DNA of 13,817 nt, taken from the NCBI GenBank assembly GCA_002368805.1, contig DFFH01000095.1, forward strand, positions 1 to 13,817, given 5' to 3'. Below are positions 1 through 6,756 of the stretch, piece by piece (the first letter of the stretch is position 1; each line of letters starts with the position of its first letter). A model generated the notes under the pieces. It was not told the DNA's origin, ran no database searches, and was given only the letters and a program-made list of their open reading frames with translations. Origin of the DNA: Mageeibacillus sp. UBA3781 (GTDB lineage Bacteria > Bacillota > Clostridia > Saccharofermentanales > Saccharofermentanaceae). The position numbers were made by a program, and so were the translations under genes.

Positions 1-136
1 TTTTCGCAATCGATGTGATCTGTTCGAAAAGCACTTCCCGAAGTTCGATGAGCGCATCGATCCCTTCGGCAAAAGTCGCTTCTTTTCCGATGAGGGTCTG
101 CATCTTCTTATTCATCTCGGACCATTCTTTATTCAT
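1..136 (-). CDS. DinB-like protein, N-terminal part (cut by window edge)
   Basis: An open frame on the minus strand starts at ATG 136-134 and runs off the window after 45 codons. It begins MNKEWSEMNKKMQTL and continues with an acidic amphipathic helix (ATFAEGIDALIELREVLFEQ). A G-rich ribosome site (seven G) lies about 7 nt upstream. The pattern of an N-terminal helix rich in Glu and Leu, with 'LxELRxxLFEQI', resembles small clostridial proteins of the DinB-like four-helix superfamily (metal-binding, often thiol- or damage-associated), but only the first helix is visible, so this is a resemblance, not a firm call. It is divergent from the AraC-type regulator at 310, which may control it. Alternative: an unrelated small helical protein. 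Confidence 0.5.
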   Translation of the reverse strand, partial: MNKEWSEMNKKMQTLIGKEATFAEGIDALIELREVLFEQITSIAK

Positions 137-210
137 GTTACATCCCCCCCGCCGGATCTATAGGCTATCGCTGCACTATGCTCATAAAGCGAAACTATAA
201 TCATTTTAAC

Positions 211-275
211 ATAGCACGATATATCCATATGCTATAATAAGACAAATCTTCGAATGAAAAGACAGGATTTGTCTT
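211..275 (+). promoter_or_regulatory. Promoter and leader inverted repeat before the AraC-type gene
   Basis: A perfect TATAAT lies at 233-238, with no good -35 at normal spacing. It overlaps a 6-bp inverted repeat (ATAGCA 211-216, TGCTAT 230-235). Directly downstream are two perfect 10-bp inverted arms, AAGACAAATC (239-248) and GATTTGTCTT (266-275), 17 nt apart. They lie where the transcript would begin, 35-71 nt before the start codon. They could be an operator for autoregulation or an RNA hairpin in the leader. The promoter call is inference. Confidence 0.4.
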
Positions 276-309
276 CTGAAACAGGATAAAGTAAGGGAGA
301 AATCACAAG

Positions 310-1230
310 ATGGACTGGGTCAATGTCATTACCGAGACGCTCCGATATCTGGAGAAGAATCTTCTGACAGTGAAAGGTCCGAAGGAGGTGGCCCTTATGG
401 TACATGTTTCGGCAAGTTATCTTCAGACAAGTTTTCAGATGATCACCGGATATTCGATCAGTGAATATGTCCGTAACAGAAAACTGTATCTGGCTGCAAT
501 GGATCTTCTGGGAGAGGATGTCAAAGTCATCGATATTGCAGCTAAATACGGATACGAGACACCGGAAAGCTTCACAAAAGCCTTCAGCCGTTTTCACGAT
601 GCGACTCCCAATGAGATCAAAAAGAAGAAAAAACCGGTTCGGACATTTCTTCCGCTGAAACTTTCTTTCTCGGTCAAAGGCGCCGATACGGTGGATGTGG
701 TGATCGATACGACCGCGCCGTTCTTTCTCTTCGGGAAAGCCGATGTTTTTGAAAATGAGACCTGCTTTCAGAAGATCCCCGGATTTGTGACCGGTTTTGT
801 CAAGAAACAGCTCAAAGCCGGAAACTACGGACCTTTCTACGGAGTCAGTGTCGGAGAATGCGAGAGTGTTCTAAATGATCAGGGGATGCCATGGCTTTCT
901 GAATTTGATGAAGAGGAAGTCCAGAAGATCACCTTTGCAGAGCGCTTCCTTTTCCTTGCAGGATCCGAGTATAAAGGCGGGGAGATCCCGGAAGATATGA
1001 CCTGTATCGAGATCCCGGAGACGCTATGGGCGAAGTTCCGCTGTAAGGATAATTCCACAGAAGAGATCCAGAAGATGCGCAGATTCATCTTCGGAGAATG
1101 GCTTCTGGATACGGACGAATACGATCTTATTGCCGAGTACAATATCGAATGCTATAACCTTCCGAGTGAAGACGGGAAAGGTTTCTATAACGAGATCTGG
1201 CTTCCGGTCCAGAGAAGAGCAGAAAAATAA
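310..1230 (+). CDS. AraC-family transcriptional regulator with GyrI-like effector-binding domain
   Basis: This is a 306-residue DNA-binding regulator. Residues about 8-105 form the double helix-turn-helix AraC domain: first HTH near GPKEVALMVHVSASYLQTSF, second near VIDIAAKYGYETPESFTKAF, then the usual ATPNEIK end. A basic linker (KKKKKP) leads to a C-terminal domain of about 190 residues that resembles the GyrI-like small-molecule binding fold (GPFYGVSVGE, final strand EIWLPV). Family members of this layout sense small ligands, often drugs or metabolites. The start is ATG 310, with AAGGGAGA about 10 nt upstream. It is divergent from the DinB-like gene and is followed after 16 nt by the C1A lipoprotein, probably in one transcript. 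The ligand is unknown. Confidence 0.85.
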   Translation: MDWVNVITETLRYLEKNLLTVKGPKEVALMVHVSASYLQTSFQMITGYSISEYVRNRKLYLAAMDLLGEDVKVIDIAAKYGYETPESFTKAFSRFHDATPNEIKKKKKPVRTFLPLKLSFSVKGADTVDVVIDTTAPFFLFGKADVFENETCFQKIPGFVTGFVKKQLKAGNYGPFYGVSVGECESVLNDQGMPWLSEFDEEEVQKITFAERFLFLAGSEYKGGEIPEDMTCIEIPETLWAKFRCKDNSTEEIQKMRRFIFGEWLLDTDEYDLIAEYNIECYNLPSEDGKGFYNEIWLPVQRRAEK

Positions 1231-1246
1231 TTTAGGAGATAGACAT

Positions 1247-1465
1247 ATGAATAGAAATAGCTTGATGAGAAGAGGGATCGCCATGCTTCTCATTCTTTCC
1301 ACAACTTCTTTTGCCGGATGCAAGAAAGAGAAAAAGAAAGTAAATCACAATGATCTTTTTCCGAAGGCAGAAACGGAATACTTCACCCCCTTCCAGAATG
1401 AGAAGACCAGTTACTGCTCGCTGGATGAAGGATTAGACCTTCCCGTATATACGCGCAGGGTATGA
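1247..1465 (+). pseudogene. 5' fragment of frameshifted C1A lipoprotein protease (signal peptide and pro-region)
   Basis: The 72-codon frame starts at ATG 1247, with TAGGAGAT 7 nt upstream, and stops at TGA 1463-1465. It encodes a lipoprotein signal: basic n-region (MNRNSLMRRG), hydrophobic core (IAMLLILSTTSF), and lipobox AG-Cys at residue 25 followed by KKEKKK. A short extracytoplasmic stretch ends in LDLPVYTRRV. There is no complete domain. The next frame, overlapping by ATGA, holds the papain catalytic domain, and its conserved Gln lies upstream of that frame's ATG but in that frame. The two pieces therefore look like one gene split by loss of one base between about 1429 and 1456. If the break is real, only a lipopeptide would be exported. 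A sequencing error cannot be excluded. Confidence 0.7.
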
Positions 1466-2562
1466 GCGGATGCTTTGCTTTTTCCGCGGTTACGTCTGTG
1501 CAGGCCTATCTTCAGAAGAATAAGATCGGGAACTGGGAGGCGACCGGCGAGGAGATATTTGACCGTATGTACTGTGCGAAGGAGGACATGTCTTCTGGAA
1601 AAGATGGCATGTATGTCACTATTGGAGATAAGACCGAATATGGCGGAAACCCGCTCCATGTATTCGATGTACTCTGTTCGGAGCCTCTGCACGGGTATGT
1701 GCTTTCGGATGCAAAACGGCTCTTGAATCCTAAGATCGACGAACTGAAAGAATGGGTCCGGGAATATGGGGCTCCGGTCGTAGCAATCAACTTAGAATCG
1801 GGATACTCCAGAAGCCACGGATATCCGACGCAGAACTATAAGGGAACGGAAACGAATCACTTCCTGTGTGTGATCGGCTGGGATGACGATTTTCCGGCAG
1901 ACGCCTTCTCCACGAAAGCCTCCCGAAACGGAGCATGGCTGGTGCAGAATACCATCACGCCCCTTAACATTCCTGCCTATTACTGGGTCTCCTACGACGT
2001 GCAGTTTCCCTTGGCGATTTCGTATCAGATGACCAATTCCTATTCTTCCGGTGAAAACCACGGAAGTGCCTTGATCGGTAACATCGATCTGAGCCTTGGC
2101 TCCGGTGAAAGCACTTATGCCAGCATTATCCGGCACGAAGGGAAACTCTCTGCAGTCGGGATCTTCTCGGAAGAAGAGTCCTGCACCTATGAGGTGGAGA
2201 TCCTGGACGGTAAATTCGGACAGTCGCTTGCCAAGGACAGCGGGAAGATGGAGCATGCCGGATATCACTTGGTTACGCTTGATACACCTCTTTCTGTCAA
2301 GGAATGCACTGTCGTTATAAGGAAAACGGGAACTGTCTATTTTGAAGGAGAATCCATGACCGTTCCGACGAAACGCTTCTTTTATAGCGGCGCTGTCGAA
2401 GGTGAACTTGAGTATGTGACGCATACTGAACCTAACACATCCTTTGTTCTGGTGGACGGGGAATGGATCGATGTGACGGACGAGAGTCTTTCGGAAAGAC
2501 TGGGAGTCAGCGAATATACCAAGATGATCGGAGATCCGTTCCTGCCGGTCCTCTTTAGCTGA
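1462..2562 (+). pseudogene. 3' fragment of frameshifted papain-like (C1A) cysteine protease
   Basis: The open frame of 366 codons holds a papain-fold catalytic domain. Visible residues are Cys4 in GCFAFSAV (papain active-site motif, Trp replaced by Phe), His133 in TNHFLCVIGW and Asn163 in GAWLVQNT. The oxyanion-hole Gln is encoded by CAG 1456-1458, just before the ATG, in the same frame (AQGMSGC), so the true coding region starts further upstream. From about residue 175 on, a beta-rich region (GKLSAVGIFSEEESCTYEVEIL) resembles the lectin-like domain that follows the catalytic domain in clostridial C1 proteases. The intact protein would be a membrane-anchored surface protease of about 440 residues. 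The catalytic triad and the rest of the frame are undamaged, which suggests a recent frameshift or a base-calling error. Confidence 0.8.
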
Positions 2563-2594
2563 CCGCGAATCATGACGGGATTCTCAAATGATAG

Positions 2595-2603
2595 TGTTAT
2601 AAT
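2595..2603 (+). promoter_or_regulatory. Extended -10 promoter before the 2636 gene
   Basis: TGTTATAAT fits the extended -10 form (TG-N-TATAAT) exactly. No convincing -35 is seen, as is common for extended -10 promoters. It lies 32 nt before the ATG of the membrane protein at 2636. Confidence 0.5.
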
Positions 2604-2635
2604 ATAGTACACATTATGAGAGAAGAACGAAGAGA

Positions 2636-3541
2636 ATGGGTAAGTATAATCAAGAAGACGAGATTGCAGATTTTTTTAGAGAACAGGATGCTGCTTTAGA
2701 AAGTGAACCGGAAGAATCGAAGGATGATGGTCTTCCGTCGATCATGAAAGCACTGGATGAACTGCCGCAGGCATCTTCCCAGACGGCAGCATTTGCGGCG
2801 GATGGGATGCAGAGAAGTGTAACCGCGCCTATAGGATACCACTATTCGGCTGAAGCCAGATTTGACAGGAAAAAAGAATCGAAGGAACAGTTCGAACATG
2901 CTGAGAAGCTCTCCCGCTGTACTGTTCTTTCGGAGAAGTATAAGCAGATGTTTCTGATTCTGATCGGAGGAGCCGCACTGAGTATTATTTCGACGATCCT
3001 ATCGAGTATTGCTTCGAGTAATGCAGATTTCTATAAGGAAACGAAGGTCTTCATGATCATTATCGCTGCTACATCTGCGGTACTCTCTGTTTTTTATGGT
3101 GTTTTCCTTCTCGGCCTGGGGAAGTATCATCTGGAATTTAGAACGGGTGGACTATACTACATTATCAGTGGTGCTAGTTCAGCGGTGAGTAATTCTACGA
3201 CTGGGAAGATACAGATTACTTTTCAGCTTCTTACAGCAGTTTTCTCTGTACTCTACATCCTGAAATTCGCGGTGGCGATGAGTAACAGTTTCGATAACGT
3301 TGCGCCGAATATGTCTGTTACTTGGGAATCGTATAAGAAGATCTTTCTGTATGTATATGGCGGATTCGTCTTCTGCCTGTTAGCTTGTTTCTTGCCGATG
3401 GTGGTCACAGTTGTGCTGCTACTGCTGCTCATTCTGTCAGTTGCAATCGTCGCCATTTCTATCTGGCAGATTGCTCTGGTACTTCGTTCATCACAGATCA
3501 TGAAACAAAGTGCGGCTGCTATGCAAGAGAATTATCGGTGA
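2636..3541 (+). CDS. Unrecognised integral membrane protein with long acidic cytoplasmic N-terminus
   Basis: I do not recognise this 301-residue protein. Residues 1-100 are hydrophilic and acidic (DEIADFFREQDAALESEPEESKDD) and predicted to be disordered and cytoplasmic. Hydrophobic segments follow at about 105-127 (FLILIGGAALSIISTILSSI), 138-162, 190-220, 235-262 and 262-285, giving four or five membrane spans, then a short polar tail. A weak purine-rich ribosome site (GAAGAACGAAGAG) precedes ATG 2636. It has its own extended -10 promoter and is followed after 69 nt by a second small membrane protein, so the two may work together. No catalytic motif is visible. A DUF-type family of clostridia is likely, but none can be named. 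Confidence 0.75.
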   Translation: MGKYNQEDEIADFFREQDAALESEPEESKDDGLPSIMKALDELPQASSQTAAFAADGMQRSVTAPIGYHYSAEARFDRKKESKEQFEHAEKLSRCTVLSEKYKQMFLILIGGAALSIISTILSSIASSNADFYKETKVFMIIIAATSAVLSVFYGVFLLGLGKYHLEFRTGGLYYIISGASSAVSNSTTGKIQITFQLLTAVFSVLYILKFAVAMSNSFDNVAPNMSVTWESYKKIFLYVYGGFVFCLLACFLPMVVTVVLLLLLILSVAIVAISIWQIALVLRSSQIMKQSAAAMQENYR

Positions 3542-3610
3542 AGGAAGATATCTGAGTCAGTTTATGCTAATACGTACAATTGATATATAGACAAAAGAGA
3601 GTAATAAAAG

Positions 3611-4420
3611 ATGGGTTCTGAAAATGGGAAAAGCCACGGAAGATGGATCATCGAGATAGGGGATGTGAAACTGGGAAAGAAGGAGATAATTCTTCTTGTG
3701 ATCGGGGTCGTGATCATTGCACTTCTCATCGTGGCGAACAAGATGTACCCTGATTTTCTGAATCCCAATAGAAGGATCGCCAGAAAAAATATTCCGATAG
3801 CAGAAGAAGCGATACAGACTCCGGAAACGGTAGCTCCTGACGATATCTTACCGGGAACAGATAGACCTGAAGCAACCATAATGGGCCAAACAAAGATCGT
3901 TCTGACGGAGGAGACTCTTCGCGAACAATACGAAAGGACTATTCCGAATGTTGCAAATTATACGGTTCTTGCGGTTGTTGCGGGAACGGTAATGGTTGCC
4001 GGAATCATAGCTTTTGTAATTGTTTGTGTGCGATACAAAAACAAAATGCATATTTTCGACGTCAAACTTCTTATCGCTGTGATCATCTTCATCGCTTTTT
4101 CTGTAGGATTGATCTCCCTCATTTCTTTATCGGAGGGCTATAGAAAGAAAAAACAGGAAGTGACATTTCATGTTTACCCGATCGAAGTGGTTAGGAGCGA
4201 TAGATATGATAAGAGAAGAAGCAGAACTATTTACTATTTTGTTTACTATATGGCCGGCGAAAGAGAAGTGGAACTTCAGGTCGAGCAATATATGTACCGA
4301 AACTATGGCGAGCCGGGCCTCTACTACCTGATTTCAGCGGAGCATGATGATAAACGGCAATACTTCCAGCTGTATCCGGCGTCCTCGTATGTGTTGGCGG
4401 AAGAACTGGCGGGAAGGTGA
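3611..4420 (+). CDS. Unrecognised three-span membrane protein
   Basis: I do not recognise this 269-residue protein. Hydrophobic spans are visible at about 26-44 (KEIILLVIGVVIIALLIVA), 120-143 (TVLAVVAGTVMVAGIIAFVI) and 155-178 (KLLIAVIIFIAFSVGLISLI). Between spans 1 and 2 is an acidic, Pro-rich loop (NIPIAEEAIQTPETVAPDD). The C-terminal ~90 residues are soluble and beta-rich (EVTFHVYPIEVVRSDRYDKRRSRTIYYFVYYMAGEREVELQVEQY) and may form a small sensory or binding domain. The start is ATG 3611. The codons for its last 14 residues and its stop are duplicated at 5591-5656 with 60/66 identity, showing that a paralogue once existed. An 18-bp string upstream of this gene (3578-3595) recurs in front of hipB. 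Confidence 0.75.
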   Translation: MGSENGKSHGRWIIEIGDVKLGKKEIILLVIGVVIIALLIVANKMYPDFLNPNRRIARKNIPIAEEAIQTPETVAPDDILPGTDRPEATIMGQTKIVLTEETLREQYERTIPNVANYTVLAVVAGTVMVAGIIAFVIVCVRYKNKMHIFDVKLLIAVIIFIAFSVGLISLISLSEGYRKKKQEVTFHVYPIEVVRSDRYDKRRSRTIYYFVYYMAGEREVELQVEQYMYRNYGEPGLYYLISAEHDDKRQYFQLYPASSYVLAEELAGR

Positions 4421-4441
4421 AGCAGGAACTTCTTGGGAGAG
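4376..4441 (+). repeat. 66-bp repeat, copy 1 (3' end of the 3611 gene)
   Basis: It covers the last 14 codons and stop of the three-span membrane protein plus 21 bp downstream. It matches 5591-5656 in 60 of 66 positions at a constant offset of 1215. Confidence 0.85.
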
Positions 4442-4500
4442 TGTATGGTAATCCGTGAAATGCCGTGAAATGAGACTTAATTATAAACGCTGTCCGTATA

Positions 4501-5406
4501 TTGAAGATCAAGTTGAACGTGTCTATTGTCGATGATACTGTATGGCTTACTCAAGAACAAATGAGTTCACTTTTTGATACGGCCAGATCGACAATTGCAT
4601 ATCACATCAACCAGATTTTTAAAGAAGGAGAACTGAACAGGGAGACTTCTGTCGAAATTTTCGACAGAAGTACAAATACAGCTTCTCGCCCGCCACAGTA
4701 CTATAACCTTGATGTTATCATCTCCGTTGGGTACAGAGTGAAATCTCAACGCGGTATTGAATTTCGCCAGTGGGCAAATTCAGTATTGAAGCAGTATATC
4801 ATCAACGGATATGCCATAAATGAGAAGAGACTTCTTGCCCTTCAGAAGACTGTGGAGATTCAGTCGAGGATGCTCGCGGATACGTTGTCTGTTGAACAGC
4901 AGGATGTACTTCGAACGGTGAGTCAATATACAGAAGCATTGTTGCTTCTTGATCAATATGATCATCATGATCTGGAAAAACCTGAGGGAACAAAGCCTTT
5001 ATACAAACTCACATACAAGGACTGTCGAGACATTATCTCACGCCTGGAAACGGAATACAAATCAGATGTATTTGGTGTTGAGAAGGAAGCCGGCAAGGTG
5101 GAGGGCATTCTTGGCGCAGTTTATCAGGATGTCTTTGGTGGAGAGGTTTATCCGTCTTTGGAAGAGAAGGCGGCCAATCTTTTATATTTCATCATAAAGG
5201 ATCATCCCTTTAATGATGGATGCAAACGAATTGCCGCATCGCTGTTTTTGGAGTTTCTGAATAGAAACGGCTGTTTGTTCAAAAATGGTGAAAAAACGAT
5301 AAGTGATGGAACTCTGGTTGCGATTACACTCATGATAGCGGAATCTGATCCGTCAGATAAGGAGATCATGATCACACTGGTCATGAATCTGATGAATATT
5401 AGGTAA
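4501..5406 (+). CDS. RhuM-Fic protein (virulence RhuM domain fused to Fic/DOC domain), short at the N-terminus
   Basis: It is 301 codons from TTG 4501. Residues 1-115 match the RhuM family: KIKLNV, VWLTQEQM, an HTH-like stretch (MSSLFDTARSTIAYHINQIF), YYNLDVIISVGYRVKSQRG and FRQWAN. Residues about 165-300 are a Fic/DOC domain with the active loop HPFNDGCKR at 235-243. Fic proteins transfer AMP or other groups onto target proteins. The Cys in place of the usual Asn occurs in other RhuM-Fic proteins as far as I recall. Homologues usually begin some 15-20 residues earlier; here the frame upstream has no ATG, no ribosome site precedes TTG 4501, and a TGA lies at 4471-4473. The 5' end may be damaged. 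A terminator follows directly. Confidence 0.8.
   Translation: MKIKLNVSIVDDTVWLTQEQMSSLFDTARSTIAYHINQIFKEGELNRETSVEIFDRSTNTASRPPQYYNLDVIISVGYRVKSQRGIEFRQWANSVLKQYIINGYAINEKRLLALQKTVEIQSRMLADTLSVEQQDVLRTVSQYTEALLLLDQYDHHDLEKPEGTKPLYKLTYKDCRDIISRLETEYKSDVFGVEKEAGKVEGILGAVYQDVFGGEVYPSLEEKAANLLYFIIKDHPFNDGCKRIAASLFLEFLNRNGCLFKNGEKTISDGTLVAITLMIAESDPSDKEIMITLVMNLMNIR
4645..4671. repeat. 27-bp near-perfect palindrome inside the RhuM-Fic gene
   Basis: Two 13-bp arms, ACTTCTGTCGAAA (4645-4657) and its exact reverse complement (4659-4671), are separated by a single T. The palindrome encodes TSVEIFDRS in the RhuM part. It could be a protein-binding site, a cruciform, or a by-product of the protein sequence. 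Confidence 0.75.
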
Positions 5407-5411
5407 CAGAC

Positions 5412-5445
5412 AAAGACCGGCCAAGAATTCCCTCAGCCGGTCTTT
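5412..5445. terminator. Bidirectional terminator after RhuM-Fic (repeat copy 1)
   Basis: The stem AAAGACCGGC (5412-5421) pairs with GCCGGTCTTT (5436-5445), and a T-rich run follows on both strands. On the plus strand it ends the RhuM-Fic transcript, 6 nt after its stop. On the minus strand it follows the guaA-type 3' end of the repeat. Confidence 0.8.
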
Positions 5446-5489
5446 CTTCAGCTATATGAGATTATTTGACTCCCACGCCCCACGCAGGA

Positions 5490-5555
5490 GTAAAGTCTTT
5501 TCGACGTTGCCTCCGCAGGCGAAGCCGAGGACAGCAACAGAGAAAAGAACTTTAC
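5490..5555 (-). other. 66-nt stem-loop in repeat copy 1
   Basis: Read on the minus strand the pairing is GTAAAG/CTTTAC, CTTTTC/GAAAAG, GTTG/CAAC, CCTC/GAGG and GGC/GCC, with small internal loops and a TTC end loop. It lies between the guaA-type stop and the terminator, so it would be the 3' UTR of a guaA transcript. It may be an RNA structure or a cruciform seen by a recombinase. Confidence 0.6.
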
Positions 5556-5590
5556 GACTTATTCCCACTCAATCGTGCCTGTCGGCCTGT

Positions 5591-5656
5591 CCGGAATCCT
5601 CGTATGTGCTGGCGGAAGACCTGGCGGGAAGGTGAAGCAGGAACTCCTTGGAAGAG
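5591..5656 (+). pseudogene. 3' remnant of a paralogue of the 3611-4420 membrane protein gene
   Basis: It is 60/66 identical to 4376-4441. In frame it reads PESSYVLAEDLAGR-stop, against PASSYVLAEELAGR-stop in the intact gene. The TTG/CTG difference is silent and Glu to Asp is conservative, so this copy diverged while still coding. The rest of the gene is missing: its break lies within a few bases of the end of the guaA-type repeat (5584). Confidence 0.75.
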
Positions 5657-5686
5657 AACTGCAGATAAAATGCTGATATCTTTCTT
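5656..5686. repeat. 31-bp intergenic repeat, copy A
   Basis: It matches 8629-8659 in 28 of 31 positions (GAACTGYAGATAAAATGCTG core). Copy A directly follows the gene remnant and lies just downstream of the minus-strand 5692 gene; copy B directly follows the hipA stop. Confidence 0.7.
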
Positions 5687-5691
5687 TTTTC

Positions 5692-6120
5692 TCAGGCGTA
5701 CTTATAGGGAGCCCAATCGACGTATCTATCGCTTTTCTCGATCTCGTCTTCGGGATCAAACGGATTGATGTAAGACTCCACCCTCCGAAGACCCCATGGC
5801 CAATATTCGCGTATGACAAGACGATTATGATAAGAAATCGATTGAAGCGATCTTGCTTTATTAACTTCGCGTATGAGTATCGATTCCAGTTTGTCGATCG
5901 TCTTATAGAAGGATTTCTTTTGAAACTCTCCCACCGAAAACCTTACACGTCTCAAAGCAGAATCCACTTCAATATACACGTAGATATCCTGGCCCAGACG
6001 GCGGTCACAAGTGATCTTCTGAATGTGCAATCTGTCACAGAATTCCTTCATGTAATCATATCGCTTCTTCTGTTCCGGGTTGCGTGCCGGATCACCCTCG
6101 AATACAAGATTCCAGGCCAT
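5692..6120 (-). CDS. Hypothetical 142-residue protein
   Basis: I do not recognise this protein. It starts at ATG 6120-6118 with a strong ribosome site (TTTGGAGG, about 6 nt upstream), which supports that it is real. It is soluble, with many charged and aromatic residues. An N-terminal helical part (NPEQKKRYDYMKEFCDRL) is followed by a beta-rich stretch (KITCDRRLGQDIYVYIEVDSALRRVRFSVGEFQ) and a Trp/Tyr-rich C-terminus (REYWPWGLRRVESYINPFDPEDE). There is no signal peptide or membrane span. It is encoded downstream of, and on the same strand as, the GNAT gene, with a 90-nt gap, and may share its transcript. Confidence 0.7.
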   Translation of the reverse strand: MAWNLVFEGDPARNPEQKKRYDYMKEFCDRLHIQKITCDRRLGQDIYVYIEVDSALRRVRFSVGEFQKKSFYKTIDKLESILIREVNKARSLQSISYHNRLVIREYWPWGLRRVESYINPFDPEDEIEKSDRYVDWAPYKYA

Positions 6121-6210
6121 ATCCTACCTCCAAAGTCGCGAGCCGATCACTTCACGACTTACGTCTTTACTTTGCTTTCCTTGTCTCACAATTGTATTCT
6201 TCGAATTCTA

Positions 6211-6717
6211 TCAAGATTGTATCATGCTTGGCAGGATCATGTTGATGCGGTCCCATTTTTCTTCTTTATACGTAAAAGCACCAAGGGTCGTATTTCGTTC
6301 TCTGAATCCTGCCTTTTCATAGCATCTTTTCGCGCGCGGATTTGCGGAAAAAACATTCAGGTGAACAGCGGCTGTGCCCGTTTTTTCAAAAGCATATTCC
6401 GCGGCAAGATGAAGCATCTCCTGCGCCGTGCCTTTCCCGCGCTGCTCGGGATCGACGACGATGAATTTCAGCATGCCTTCCATCGTTTCCCCGTTCTTTC
6501 CGTAAAGGAAGAATCCGACGATCCGTCCGTCCTCGTTTTCCGCAGCAAAAGCATTGTCGCCTTCTTCTTTCTGTCTTTTCAGAAAATCCTCAAAATCTTT
6601 TCTTTCCATCGGGAACCCGATGCGGTTCGCGCTCCACATCGCATGCGTGCGCTCATCCGTGATCCAGTTCCGGATCACCTCGAAATCCATATCTATATCA
6701 AATGCTCTCAGTTTCAA
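6211..6717 (-). CDS. GNAT-family N-acetyltransferase
   Basis: The protein has 168 residues when started at TTG 6717-6715, which has AAAGGAAG about 8 nt upstream and a TATAAT at 6751-6756. The longer frame from 6843 has no ribosome site, and its extra N-terminus (HQERKAVGPKQ) looks non-coding. The GNAT fold is clear: beta-strand MLKFIVVDPEQRGKGTAQEML at residues 82-102 is motif A, with the acetyl-CoA pyrophosphate loop (Q-R-G-K-G-T). The later stretch AAVHLNVFSANPRAKRCYEKAGF is motif B. Such enzymes acetylate amino groups of proteins, metabolites or drugs using acetyl-CoA. The overall type is RimI/RimJ-like. The substrate is unknown. Confidence 0.85.
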   Translation of the reverse strand: MKLRAFDIDMDFEVIRNWITDERTHAMWSANRIGFPMERKDFEDFLKRQKEEGDNAFAAENEDGRIVGFFLYGKNGETMEGMLKFIVVDPEQRGKGTAQEMLHLAAEYAFEKTGTAAVHLNVFSANPRAKRCYEKAGFRERNTTLGAFTYKEEKWDRINMILPSMIQS

Positions 6718-6750
6718 AACAAAAGCTTCCTTTCGCGTATGATGAACTTC

Positions 6751-6756
6751 ATTATA
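6751..6756 (-). promoter_or_regulatory. -10 box for the GNAT gene
   Basis: There is a TATAAT on the minus strand, 33 nt before TTG 6717. No good -35 is seen at 17 bp. It supports the shorter start of the GNAT gene. Confidence 0.35.

Larger units (their letters stand above)
5412..5584 (-). repeat. guaA-3'-end direct repeat, copy 1 (attachment-like)
   Basis: It is 166/173 identical to 10110-10282. Read on the minus strand it starts with the last codons of GMP synthetase (ACA GGC ACG ATT GAG TGG GAA TAA = TGTIEWE-stop), then the 66-nt stem-loop and the terminator. In this copy two more guaA-like residues precede (DRP). No guaA body is attached; the flank is instead a gene tail in the opposite orientation. 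The 3' end of guaA is a known integration site of genomic islands, so this is most simply an attachment-site scar. Confidence 0.75.

Noticed and set aside
1792..2424. 210-codon minus-strand frame
   Set aside because: It is a mirror of the papain-like protease; no ribosome site or recognisable domain.
4470..4535. 21-codon frame starting at ATG 4470 (MRLNYKRCPY)
   Set aside because: It overlaps the RhuM-Fic start in another frame, has no ribosome site and no recognisable peptide features.
5490..5555. Stem-loop considered as tRNA or transposon end
   Set aside because: No cloverleaf, anticodon arm or CCA; no transposase and no paired terminal inverted repeats around a gene.
5559..5819. 86-codon minus-strand frame ending in PTGTIEWE
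   Set aside because: Only the last ~10 codons resemble guaA; the rest is antisense to the paralogue tail and out of frame with the 142-residue gene. It is kept as evidence for the guaA scar, not as a gene.
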